64,000 bases of DNA from Hylemonella sp963512455 (GCA_963512455.1 CAUPMJ010000009.1:104978-168977), one strand, 5' to 3'. Shown: positions 38,996-45,212, numbered from the stretch's first letter. Notes: generated by a model from the sequence alone, not told the origin. Program-made: numbers and translations.

Positions 38996-39286
38996 ATGAC
39001 TCAGGTCCGAGTTGACGCCTCCGTGTTTTGGCTGAGTGGCGGAACGGGGCAAATCTCCGGGACACTCGAATTCGAGTGTGTGCCGCGCGCGGGCGACCTC
39101 ATTGCTCTTGGCGACCGGCACGTGAAGGTGGAAACTGTGATCCACATCCCGGGCGAGAGCGGTGGCGTATTGCTGATGCTCGAGGACTTCGTCTTGGAAT
39201 CGGCTGAATTGAAGGATAGGCTTGCTGAAAGCATCTCCGCGAGCCTTGGGCTCTTCTTTGATGACCATAGTGGCAGCGCGCTCTAA
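38996..39286 (+). CDS. Cassette 2 hypothetical protein
   Basis: 96 residues starting MTQVRVDASVFWLSGGTG; AAGGTGA nine bases upstream supports the ATG at 38996 over a GTG at 38984. Soluble, predicted mostly beta (GTLEFECVPRAGDLIAL, VKVETVIHIPGESGGVLLML) then a helix (SAELKDRLAESISASLG). The stop TAA is inside the attC box CTCTAAC, normal for cassette genes. No known family recognised. No promoter of its own seen, so it depends on read-through from cassette 1 or the L part. Confidence 0.75.
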   Translation: MTQVRVDASVFWLSGGTGQISGTLEFECVPRAGDLIALGDRHVKVETVIHIPGESGGVLLMLEDFVLESAELKDRLAESISASLGLFFDDHSGSAL

Positions 39287-39337
39287 CAGGTCGTTCCATC
39301 GGAACGCCTACGACGGCCGCTGAACTTTGCGCTAGGC
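39280..39337 (+). repeat. attC site of cassette 2
   Basis: From GCTCTAAC to the core GCTAGGC at 39331, 58 bp. GCGCTCTAAC matches the complement of the cassette's 5' end (GTTAAAGCGC at 38968) at nine of ten positions. Its 3' core has GCT in place of GTT, as at the other junctions where an R part begins; this would weaken recombination. Confidence 0.75.
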
Positions 39338-39428
39338 TCTGGAAAGACCGCCCCGCCTGGGGCACCCTGGCTGGGTTCGCCTCCCCTTGCTGTGACACCG
39401 CGAAACGTCGCCAGATGGGTTCGGTAAG
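39331..39428 (+). repeat. R part of unit 1
   Basis: 98 bp starting GCTAGGCTCTGGAAAGACCG and ending GGTTCGGTAAG. The same block, 97-98 bp, closes every unit (40107-40204, 41832-41928, 42696-42793, 43472-43569). In units 2 and 3 it contains a near-terminal inverted pair CTTACCGA/TCGGTAAG (fully so in unit 2). Confidence 0.85.
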
Positions 39429-39433
39429 TACAA

Positions 39434-39560
39434 ATTACCTCTCGTCTTTCCGGTAGTCTAGTGCGACGGCCATCGCATGACCCTTTTGGGGGATATACCC
39501 AGACGAGGATCATCCATAGAATCGGGGCAGCATGACATACGCTTACTTCAAACGTTGGGC
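39434..39560 (+). repeat. Short L part of unit 2, ending in core GTTGGGC
   Basis: 127 bp. Shares its first 35 bases with the long L parts of units 1 and 3, then CATGACCCTTTTGGGGGATAT and a CATAGAAT box. It ends GCTTACTTCAAACGTTGGGC, which looks like the L'-R' half of an attC or attI site with no matching left half. A similar short L part opens unit 4. Confidence 0.8.
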
Positions 39561-39566
39561 CCCAAA

Positions 39567-40046
39567 ATGAACGGCCGCGTGCGGTTACTCCTTCTAGTAG
39601 TGACTGTGATCATTGGTGGGTGCAGCTGGATCACAACCTTCGCGGTCGTGAATACGAGCGCAGCACCCATCACAATCTCATACGTGATTGCCCCAATCGG
39701 TTCCAGGATGCCGCCGTGCCCGGATGATCAATTTGGCACAGTACCTCGCGTCGTTCCGAAGGAAGCTTTGGACTCATTGAATGGTCTGAAGCAAGAAGCG
39801 CCTGCAGCTCAATTCTCTTGCGACGCGGCGACACGTAAGGTCACGCTCACACTTGCCCCCGATCATGCAGTGTCTCTCTTCAGAACGGGCAACTATGGAG
39901 GCCCCAACTCTGAGAGGGACTACCTGCTCGAACTTTCGACACTAGAGATAAAAGGCGAACGCGGTGAGCTGCACTATAGTGGTAGGCAGCTCTTGCGCGA
40001 TTTCGAGAAAAGAAACATTGCACTATGGGTACTAAGCTACAAATGA
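39567..40046 (+). CDS. Cassette 3 predicted lipoprotein
   Basis: 159 residues. Signal peptide with lipobox: MNGRVRLLLLVVTVIIGGCSW, Cys at residue 19. The mature part begins with a probable beta strand (ITTFAVVNTSAAPITISYVI), has Cys-containing loops (RMPPCPDDQFG, AQFSCDAATRK) and ends YSGRQLLRDFEKRNIALWVLSYK. No family recognised. Start is the first ATG after the recombination core (13 bp from GTTGGGC); the core-proximal AAAATG context lacks a strong ribosome site. An envelope-located accessory protein. Confidence 0.8.
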   Translation: MNGRVRLLLLVVTVIIGGCSWITTFAVVNTSAAPITISYVIAPIGSRMPPCPDDQFGTVPRVVPKEALDSLNGLKQEAPAAQFSCDAATRKVTLTLAPDHAVSLFRTGNYGGPNSERDYLLELSTLEIKGERGELHYSGRQLLRDFEKRNIALWVLSYK

Positions 40047-40047
40047 A

Positions 40048-40113
40048 TTTGGGGCCCAACATGTCAATCGAGAGGGTATCGCCTACGGCTTACGCTTATC
40101 TCAAACGCTAGGC
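40048..40113 (+). repeat. attC site of cassette 3
   Basis: From TTTGGGGCCCAAC to the core GCTAGGC at 40107. Thirteen bases at the left (40048-40060) are exactly complementary to the cassette's 5' end GTTGGGCCCCAAA at 39554-39566. L boxes TGTCAATCGAGAG and CTTATCTCAAACG can pair in part. This is the clearest evidence that cassette 3 was once a free integron cassette. Confidence 0.88.
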
Positions 40114-40464
40114 CCTGAAAAGACCGCCTCTCTTGCGGCACCCAGGCTTGACTCGCCTGCCCTTACCGAGACACCGCGAAACGTCGCCCGATGGCTTCGG
40201 TAAGTACAAATTACCTCTCGTCTTTCCGGTAGTCTAGTGCGGCGAGGGAAGGCCTAGGTTTTTGCCTGTTATCGACCAGCAACAGCCATCAGATGACCCT
40301 TTTGGGGGATATGCCAAGGTGATCAGCATCCCTAGAATCGGATTAGGCAGATTCTCGGCAGGGGAAGGGCTTCTGCGACATGAATTTATGGGGACTTTTA
40401 TGAGCCTGTTAGTACGCAAGCACCGTTTCATTTCGCAGGTTCTGCGGTCTACATCACGTTATAT
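40107..40464 (+). repeat. R part of unit 2, TACAA, and long L part of unit 3
   Basis: Non-coding stretch of about 420 bases between two cassette genes. 40107-40204 is the R part; TACAA is at 40205; 40210-40457 is a long L part nearly identical to that of unit 1, including CCCTTTTGGGGGATAT and TAGAAT. It ends in the core GTTATAT at 40458. No gene of its own is credible here. Confidence 0.8.
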
Positions 40465-40467
40465 GGC

Positions 40468-40857
40468 ATGCGCATGACCATTAGCCGCGAAAAGTCAGCG
40501 AAGCGCGTTGTCGTTGGCTACCTTAACGACACGGAGTGGGAAGTGTGGATGCTCCGTTTCCATCGCGGGTCCAAGAAGAACAAACCAGTCAAATCCTTTG
40601 CTGACGTGGAGTGGAAGACGAAAGGCGCCGGCTGTCCCTACGCCGCCACGCGCTGGGACTTCGCAGACGAACGAGCGGCCGAGGCGTGGTTTGCCGCAGA
40701 CATTGCGGAGCACGGAGGCAGCATTCGGCCTTCTTCGCTACTAAAAACCCTCGCCGAAATTGGCTACACGCCATATAACTGGTCGCTCGGCACGGACACG
40801 CAGCTGCAGGACGCCGCGTCGCGGCAAGCGCCGCGCGCCGGGCAGCTTCGACGTTAG
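40468..40857 (+). CDS. Cassette 4 hypothetical protein extending through its attC site
   Basis: 129 residues (MRMTISREKSAKR; the ATG at 40474 is an alternative start). Basic N terminus, then Trp-rich mixed alpha/beta sequence (GYLNDTEWEVWMLRFHRG, YAATRWDFADERAAEAWFAA). No family recognised. The attC box GCCATATAAC lies within the frame without giving a stop, so the last 29 residues (NWSLGTDTQLQDAASRQA and on) are encoded by the attC palindrome, and the stop is the TAG in GTTAGGC. This suggests that the original stop was lost by a frameshift or that the tail is tolerated. Confidence 0.7.
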   Translation: MRMTISREKSAKRVVVGYLNDTEWEVWMLRFHRGSKKNKPVKSFADVEWKTKGAGCPYAATRWDFADERAAEAWFAADIAEHGGSIRPSSLLKTLAEIGYTPYNWSLGTDTQLQDAASRQAPRAGQLRR

Positions 40858-40859
40858 GC
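40770..40859 (+). repeat. attC site of cassette 4
   Basis: 90 bp from GCCATATAAC to GTTAGGC. The left ten bases are the exact complement of the cassette's 5' end GTTATATGGC at 40458. The interior is GC-rich and palindromic (CGCCGCGTCGCGGC, GCCGCGCGCCGGGC). Unlike its neighbours its 3' core keeps the canonical GTTAGGC. Confidence 0.85.
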
Positions 40860-40862
40860 GTC

Positions 40863-41702
40863 ATGAACACCCCTCAGCGCGACTCCCGAGGCTGGTACTC
40901 CATTCAGGGCGCGGTAGATCAGCACAAGCTTCAAGGTCTGATTGATCTCGGCCACATCGACAAGTTGTCAATCACAAGGGCACCTCCTGTCACGGTGACG
41001 GGTGCACGACTCTTGCTTCAACTCCAATCAGTTGCCCAAATTTGGCTCTGGTGTGACGTCAGTCGAATCGCATTGCGGCATGTCATTCAGGTGCCGGGCC
41101 TTGAGATACTGGATGTTCTGGCCGTAAAGGCTCCCGGCTCCCTATCTGGATTCGAATACGCAACCAGCTTGCGCACCTTCCGGGCAAACCATTACCTCAC
41201 AGAGCAAGATCTCCTTGCAATCGCCAAGTGCGCTCCGCTGCAAGAGCTAGGCATTCAGGGCGCGAAGTTGACTCGCACCGCCCTCCGGGCGCTTCTTGAG
41301 CTTCCTCACCTTGAGTCGTTGGATCTCGAAGGCACGCCGTTCACTGACACGATGGCACGGCTGGTATCCAAGTCGTCGACGATCCACACGCTTGACTTAG
41401 GAGCGACGAACCTCACCCGTACTGGTCTTGCACATCTGGTGTCCATGCATCAGCTGCGCTCCCTCGATCTCTGGGCTACGCCCCTCTCCGAGAGCGATCT
41501 CGAACTCCTGCAGGAACTTCCCCACCTCGAGTACCTGTCCGTTGGAGGCTACGCCGACTCAACCTCGCTTGATCCTGAGCGAGTGGTTTCGTTGATTCTG
41601 GGCCTCCCATCCCTCAAGCGGGTTTGGCTAGACGGAGTAGGCGTATCTCCAGAGCAGGTGGCGCGCCTGGAGCGGCGGCCATTGACGGTCCGCGCTACCT
41701 AG
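40863..41702 (+). CDS. Cassette 5 leucine-rich-repeat protein
   Basis: 279 residues with about seven leucine-rich repeats of 23-24 residues from about residue 100 on; successive turns include LQELGIQGAKLTRTALRAL, LESLDLEGTPFTDTMARLV, IHTLDLGATNLTRTGLAHL and LRSLDLWATPLSESDLELL. No signal peptide or membrane segment, so probably cytoplasmic and used for protein binding. The ATG is part of the recombination-core repeat (GTTAGGCGTCATG), so start and core are physically joined. LRR proteins are unusual but known cargo of gene cassettes; the binding partner is unknown. Codon usage is noticeably less GC-rich than the flanking chromosome. Confidence 0.85.
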   Translation: MNTPQRDSRGWYSIQGAVDQHKLQGLIDLGHIDKLSITRAPPVTVTGARLLLQLQSVAQIWLWCDVSRIALRHVIQVPGLEILDVLAVKAPGSLSGFEYATSLRTFRANHYLTEQDLLAIAKCAPLQELGIQGAKLTRTALRALLELPHLESLDLEGTPFTDTMARLVSKSSTIHTLDLGATNLTRTGLAHLVSMHQLRSLDLWATPLSESDLELLQELPHLEYLSVGGYADSTSLDPERVVSLILGLPSLKRVWLDGVGVSPEQVARLERRPLTVRAT

Positions 41703-41838
41703 CATGACGCCTAACCACTCGCTCAATCGGACCCGCTACGGCAAGCACCGTAAGCCTGGTCCGCGGCACATGGTGCATCATCGCGAGCCAGGCTTACGGT
41801 GCTCGCCTCCGCTAGCCGGTTAGCTCGAACGCTAAGCC
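41703..41838 (+). repeat. attC site of cassette 5
   Basis: From CATGACGCCTAAC (41703-41715) to the core GCTAAGC at 41832, a long site. The thirteen left bases are the exact complement of GTTAGGCGTCATG at 40853-40865. The interior holds a perfect 15-bp inverted repeat, GCACCGTAAGCCTGG (41745-41759) with CCAGGCTTACGGTGC (41788-41802), that would extrude as the attC hairpin. Confidence 0.88.
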
Positions 41839-42061
41839 CTGAATAGACCGCCCCGCTTGAGGCATCTCGGCTTGGTTCGCCTTCCCTTACCGATACACCG
41901 CGAAACGTCGCCCGATGGCTTCGGTAAGTACAAATTACCTCTCGTCTTTCCGGTAGTCTAGTGCGGCGGCCATCGCATGACCCTTTTGGGGGATATGACC
42001 AGGCGATCATCCTCCATAAAATTGGGGCAACTGTGGCGTCCACTTACTTCAACCGTTAGGC
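41832..42061 (+). repeat. R part of unit 3, TACAA, and short L part of unit 4
   Basis: Non-coding. 41832-41928 is the R part, TACAA is at 41929, and 41934-42061 is a short L part ending CACTTACTTCAACCGTTAGGC. The gap between cassette genes 5 and 6 is about 360 bases and is fully accounted for by attC, R and L sequences; nothing else is seen. Confidence 0.8.
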
Positions 42062-42064
42062 CTC

Positions 42065-42700
42065 ATGCCTCATACCGCCGATCAGATCCACACAAACGCT
42101 GAGCGACTTCGAGCCTTGAACTCCCGGATTAACGAAACCGTAAGGCATCGGTCGGATTCTCCAGCTAAGCGCGCAGAGTGGCAGGCTGCATGTGCGGAGT
42201 TCCACGAACAATTCGATCAACTGTTCTTTCCCGGTGGAACCAGCGGCTGGTCAGCTTTTCTGGCGAACAGTGCCGAAGGTCTCGAACTTGCACTGCTTTT
42301 CCTCGAAGTTGACCAGTACACATTTCGTTCGGGCTATCACAAGCAGATCGTATGGGATCGTCTCAAGAAGCTTCACCTCGCGCCGCAGGAACTTCAGCGT
42401 CTCGAAGAGACAGCGATCGCGTACCTCCACAAGCGCGTGCGTCGAGAGTTCTGGCATATGGTTAGGTTCGCGCGACTCCGCGCATCGTCATCGTTCTGGC
42501 AGCGCATCGAGCGGCTTGCTGCAGATGAAGCGTGCACGCCAGTCACGGTCAAGGCGCGCTGGCTCTTGCTTGCTCGAAGAAACTTGCCGGTTCGTCAGTG
42601 GATCGGGCGTGAGCTCTCTCGCCCAAGGTATCAGCCTGGCTACATCCCGCAGCTCGACTTCCAGGTTCCAGCGCAGCACGAGGTCCAACTCAAACGCTAG
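42065..42700 (+). CDS. Cassette 6 hypothetical helical protein
   Basis: 211 residues, soluble, predicted mainly alpha-helical and rich in Arg and Glu: IHTNAERLRALNSRINETVR, AEWQAACAEFHEQFDQLFFP, QELQRLEETAIAYLHKRVRR and FWQRIERLAADEACTPVTVK. No family recognised. The ATG at 42065 is four bases past the core GTTAGGC. The stop is TAG inside the core GCTAGGC at 42696, and the attC that should precede it is reduced to about 24 bp, so the C-terminal residues may be altered from the ancestral protein. Confidence 0.75.
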   Translation: MPHTADQIHTNAERLRALNSRINETVRHRSDSPAKRAEWQAACAEFHEQFDQLFFPGGTSGWSAFLANSAEGLELALLFLEVDQYTFRSGYHKQIVWDRLKKLHLAPQELQRLEETAIAYLHKRVRREFWHMVRFARLRASSSFWQRIERLAADEACTPVTVKARWLLLARRNLPVRQWIGRELSRPRYQPGYIPQLDFQVPAQHEVQLKR

Positions 42701-42702
42701 GC
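42680..42702 (+). repeat. Collapsed attC remnant of cassette 6
   Basis: GAGGTCCAAC (42680-42689) resembles the complement of the cassette's 5' end GTTAGGCCTC (8 of 10) and is directly joined to TCAAACGCTAGGC. The hairpin part of the attC is missing, as if deleted between the outer boxes. Such a site should not recombine, locking this cassette in place. Confidence 0.5.
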
Positions 42703-42942
42703 CCTGAAAAGACCGCCCCGCCTGGGACATCCTGGCTTGGTTCGCCTGCCCTTGCTGCGACACCGTGAAACGTCGCCCGATGGCTTCGGTAAGTACAGAT
42801 TCCTTCTCAGCTCCCGATAGGCAAATGCTACCTGATGCCCCTTTTGGGGGATATTTCTGGGTAATAGCAACTCATAGAATGAAGAGTCGCCCCTTTCTGC
42901 GGAACTACGCCACCTCGACAGCTGTTTACTCAAACATTAGGA
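42696..42942 (+). repeat. R part of unit 4, TACAG, and diverged L part of unit 5
   Basis: 42696-42793 is a standard R part. The junction reads TACAG rather than TACAA, and the following L part (42799-42942) is clearly related but diverged: ATTCCTTCTCAGCTCCCGAT, then GCCCCTTTTGGGGGATAT and CATAGAAT. It ends ACATTAGGA in place of the usual GTTAGGC. Probably the oldest unit in the array. Confidence 0.7.
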
Positions 42943-42950
42943 CTCACTAG

Positions 42951-43412
42951 ATGCGCCTCTTTCTATCCCTTCTAGCCTTCCTCGTTCCGCTTTTCGCCAA
43001 TGCCGCAAACGACCAGGTAGTTAAGGCAATGTCGAAAGCCACAGGGTTCACAGAGGCTGAGATTCGATTGCACGGAGAGCGAGGATGCGAGAGCGGTGTA
43101 CAGCTGTACATGACGATGTGCGCCCTCTACCACTATTTCGAACAAGACGCCCTATTGAACTCTAAGTATCAGGCCGTAATTCGAAGGCTGCAGCAACAAA
43201 GTGCACGCGATGAGCTTCGTATAGCGCAACGGGCCTGGATTACATACCGAGACACTCAGTGCAAATTCGAGTCAACCGCCTGGGAAGGAGGCAGTGCTCG
43301 GCCCATGATTAACGCCGGCTGCTTGCAAGCGATGACGAAGGAGCGAACCAAACAGTTGCAGGAAGTACTCGAATGCGACGGAGCAGACTGCCCTGAACTC
43401 AAACAAGAATAG
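42951..43412 (+). CDS. Cassette 7 secreted LprI/DUF1311-like protein
   Basis: 153 residues. Signal peptide MRLFLSLLAFLVPLFANAAN, cleavage after Ala-Asn-Ala. The mature part carries the DUF1311 (lysozyme-inhibitor LprI N-terminal) pattern: SARDELRIAQRAWITYRDTQ, then CKFESTAWEGGSARPM, INAGCLQAMTKERTKQLQEV and a C-terminal pair of Cys (ECDGADC). A second Cys pair is in GERGCESGVQLYMTMC, suggesting disulfides and a periplasmic location. LprI in mycobacteria inhibits lysozyme, but most family members are untested, so no activity is claimed. Confidence 0.78.
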   Translation: MRLFLSLLAFLVPLFANAANDQVVKAMSKATGFTEAEIRLHGERGCESGVQLYMTMCALYHYFEQDALLNSKYQAVIRRLQQQSARDELRIAQRAWITYRDTQCKFESTAWEGGSARPMINAGCLQAMTKERTKQLQEVLECDGADCPELKQE

Positions 43413-43569
43413 AGGCAGTGCCAGCTGACTGCTTAGGTCGTAACCTACTTTTGGCCACCTGCCCTCTTCATACTAAGCTCTGAAAAGACCGCCTCTCTTG
43501 TGGCATCCAGGCTTGACTCGCCTGCCCTGACCAAGACACCACGAAACGTCGCCCGATGGCTTCGGTAAG
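43413..43569 (+). repeat. Degenerate attC of cassette 7 and R part of unit 5
   Basis: 43413-43478 should hold an attC but only weak boxes (CGTAAC, ACTAAGC) remain. 43472-43569 is an intact R part ending TCGGTAAG, followed by the outer TACAA (43570-43574) and then native lptM leader sequence. It marks the right end of the array. Confidence 0.7.
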
Positions 43570-43581
43570 TACAATTCCGTG

Positions 43582-43848
43582 ATGTTGGAAACCCCTCGAA
43601 TTCTAGTCAGGCCTCTAAGCCATGTCGCGTTTGCTGTCATTGCGGCAAGTGCCTTGCTTGGCATGACGGGCTGCGGCCAGACCGGCAGTCTGTACCTGCC
43701 CACCGAGCCCGCCGCCGCCAATCGCGCCACTTTGCCCCAGTCCATGTGGCCAGCGATGCCTGACAAGAAGAAATCCGACACACCCGCCGCACCAGCCCCC
43801 AGTGCGACGCCACCCCCCGCATCCGCCAACGTACCCGCCCCCCAATGA
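43582..43848 (+). CDS. lptM: LptM-like small lipoprotein
   Basis: About 88 residues. Signal and lipobox: HVAFAVIAASALLGMTGCGQTG, the Cys-Gly-Gln-Thr-Gly-Ser-Leu-Tyr start being typical of LptM (YifL), which helps assemble the LptDE lipopolysaccharide translocon in E. coli. The rest is Pro/Ala-rich. ATG at 43582 is preferred over the GTG at 43579. It overlaps lysA by four bases, the usual cyaY/lptM-lysA arrangement. Its leader now starts at the right end of the repeat array, so its original promoter may have been displaced. Confidence 0.85.
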   Translation: MLETPRILVRPLSHVAFAVIAASALLGMTGCGQTGSLYLPTEPAAANRATLPQSMWPAMPDKKKSDTPAAPAPSATPPPASANVPAPQ

Positions 43849-45119
43849 CCGTCAAACCACTCCCGGGTCACCCCCACATCGCCTACCGGGGCGATGAACT
43901 CTTCGTCGAAGACGTGCGCCTGGCCGATCTGGCACGCCAGCACGGTACGCCGCTGTTCGTCTACTCCAAGGCTGCCATGCTGGCGGCCCTGGGCGCCTAC
44001 CAGCGCGGCTTTGCCGGCCGCAAGGCGCAGATCTGCTACGCCATGAAGGCCAACTCCTCGCTGGCCGTGCTGCAGCTGTTCGCACGGGCTGGTTGCGGTT
44101 TCGACATTGTTTCCGGCGGCGAACTCGAACGCGTACTGGCTGCAGGTGGCGAAGCCACCAAGATCATCTTCTCCGGCGTCGGCAAGACACGCGCCGAAAT
44201 GCGCCAGGCGCTCGACGCAGCTATCGGTTGCTTCAACGTCGAAAGCGAAGCTGAAATTGAGGTGCTCAACGAAGTTGCACTGGCCGCGGGCAAACGCGCG
44301 CCCATCAGCATCCGCGTCAACCCCAACGTCGATCCCAAGACCCATCCCTATATTTCGACCGGCCTCAAGGGCAACAAGTTCGGCATCGCGCACGAAAGCA
44401 CGCTGGCTACCTACCAGCGCGCCGCGTCGCTGCCCGGCCTGCATATCGTGGGCATCGATTGCCACATCGGCTCGCAGATCACGCAGGAAGCCCCCTACCT
44501 GGACGCCATGGACCGCGTGCTGGATCTGGTGGCAGCCATCGAGGCAAGCGGCATCCCGCTGCACCACATCGACTTCGGTGGCGGTCTGGGTATCGATTAC
44601 AACGGCGACGCCCCGCCGGCCGCCGATGCCTTGTGGGCCAAGCTGCTCGCCAAGCTGGATGCACGCGGCTACGGCCAGCGCCAACTCATGATCGAGCCAG
44701 GCCGTTCGCTGGTGGGCAATGCCGGTGTCTGCCTGACCGAGGTGCTCTACCTCAAGCCCGGCGAACAGAAAAACTTCTGCATCGTCGATGCCGCGATGAA
44801 CGACCTGCCGCGTCCTGCCATGTATGAGGCCTACCACCAGATCGTGCCACTGGCACCCCGCGCCGGCGCAGGTGCGACCTGGGACGTGGTCGGGCCGGTG
44901 TGCGAAAGCGGTGACTGGCTCGGTCGGGACCGCAGTCTGAACGTGCAACCAGGCGATCGGCTCGCTGTGCTGTCAGCCGGCGCTTACTGCATGAGCATGG
45001 CCAGCAACTACAACACCCGCGGTCGCGCCGCCGAGATCCTGGTTGATGGTAGTCAAGCCGACCTGATACGTCGACGGGAGACTCCTTCGGACACGTTTCA
45101 GCACGAACGCTTGCTCTGA
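43845..45119 (+). CDS. lysA: Diaminopimelate decarboxylase
   Basis: Last step of lysine biosynthesis: PLP-dependent decarboxylation of meso-diaminopimelate. 424 residues. PLP Lys in ICYAMKANSSLAVLQLF; substrate and PLP contacts in IDCHIGSQITQ, HIDFGGGLGIDYNGD and EPGRSLVGNAG; catalytic Cys in GPVCESGDWLGRDR; and the Tyr in SAGAYCMSMASNYNTR. Fold-type III barrel plus C-terminal beta domain, complete. Coupled to lptM. Confidence 0.97.
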   Translation: MTVKPLPGHPHIAYRGDELFVEDVRLADLARQHGTPLFVYSKAAMLAALGAYQRGFAGRKAQICYAMKANSSLAVLQLFARAGCGFDIVSGGELERVLAAGGEATKIIFSGVGKTRAEMRQALDAAIGCFNVESEAEIEVLNEVALAAGKRAPISIRVNPNVDPKTHPYISTGLKGNKFGIAHESTLATYQRAASLPGLHIVGIDCHIGSQITQEAPYLDAMDRVLDLVAAIEASGIPLHHIDFGGGLGIDYNGDAPPAADALWAKLLAKLDARGYGQRQLMIEPGRSLVGNAGVCLTEVLYLKPGEQKNFCIVDAAMNDLPRPAMYEAYHQIVPLAPRAGAGATWDVVGPVCESGDWLGRDRSLNVQPGDRLAVLSAGAYCMSMASNYNTRGRAAEILVDGSQADLIRRRETPSDTFQHERLL

Positions 45120-45131
45120 TCGCACCAATCC

Positions 45132-45163
45132 TGCATGGTTTGACTCACATCAAATCATGCAGC
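45132..45163 (+). promoter_or_regulatory. FNR/Anr-type operator within a long palindrome
   Basis: TTGACTCACATCAA at 45140-45153 matches the FNR-type consensus TTGAT-N4-ATCAA at nine of ten positions. It is nested in a longer palindrome (CTGCATGGTTTGA with TCAAATCATGCAG). TATAGT at 45176-45181 would serve as -10 box; that places the operator centre at -41.5 from the inferred start at 45188, the class II activation position. The palindrome could also form an RNA hairpin after lysA, but no T run follows. Confidence 0.65.
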
Positions 45164-45212
45164 AGTGACATTCCCTATAGTCGCGCCTTGTCATTTCATA
45201 AAGGCGCCCTCC

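Larger units (their letters stand above)
38304..43574. mobile_element. Tandem array of five cassette-carrying repeat units between cyaY and lptM
   Basis: 5.3 kb in which five units follow each other. Boundaries: 38309-39428, 39434-40204, 40210-41928, 41934-42793 and 42799-43569. Each ends GGTAAG, and the first four start ATTACC (the fifth ATTCCT). A TACAA lies at 38304, 39429, 40205, 41929 and 43570, with TACAG at 42794. Each unit has a left part (L), one or two genes on the plus strand with integron attC-type sites, and a right part (R) of 97-98 bp that is highly conserved. No transposase or integrase gene is present. TTACC/GGTAA ends and a flanking 5-bp direct repeat fit a MITE-like insertion with target duplication; tandem growth by recombination is also possible. 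I do not recognise it as a named element. Confidence 0.75.

Noticed and set aside
38309..43569. CRISPR array
   Set aside because: The repeats are about 100-250 bp and 700-1700 bp apart with genes between them; there are no short evenly spaced repeats and no cas genes.
38309..43569. Integron integrase or transposase gene inside the array
   Set aside because: All long frames in the array were read on both strands; none shows tyrosine recombinase, DDE or HUH motifs.
43473..44948. 491-codon minus-strand frame over lysA
   Set aside because: Antisense shadow of lysA; its end in the R block explains similarity to other minus-strand frames in the array.
45132..45163. Palindrome after lysA as an intrinsic terminator
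   Set aside because: No T run follows, and the core matches an FNR-type operator at the correct distance from a -10 box; kept as an operator.
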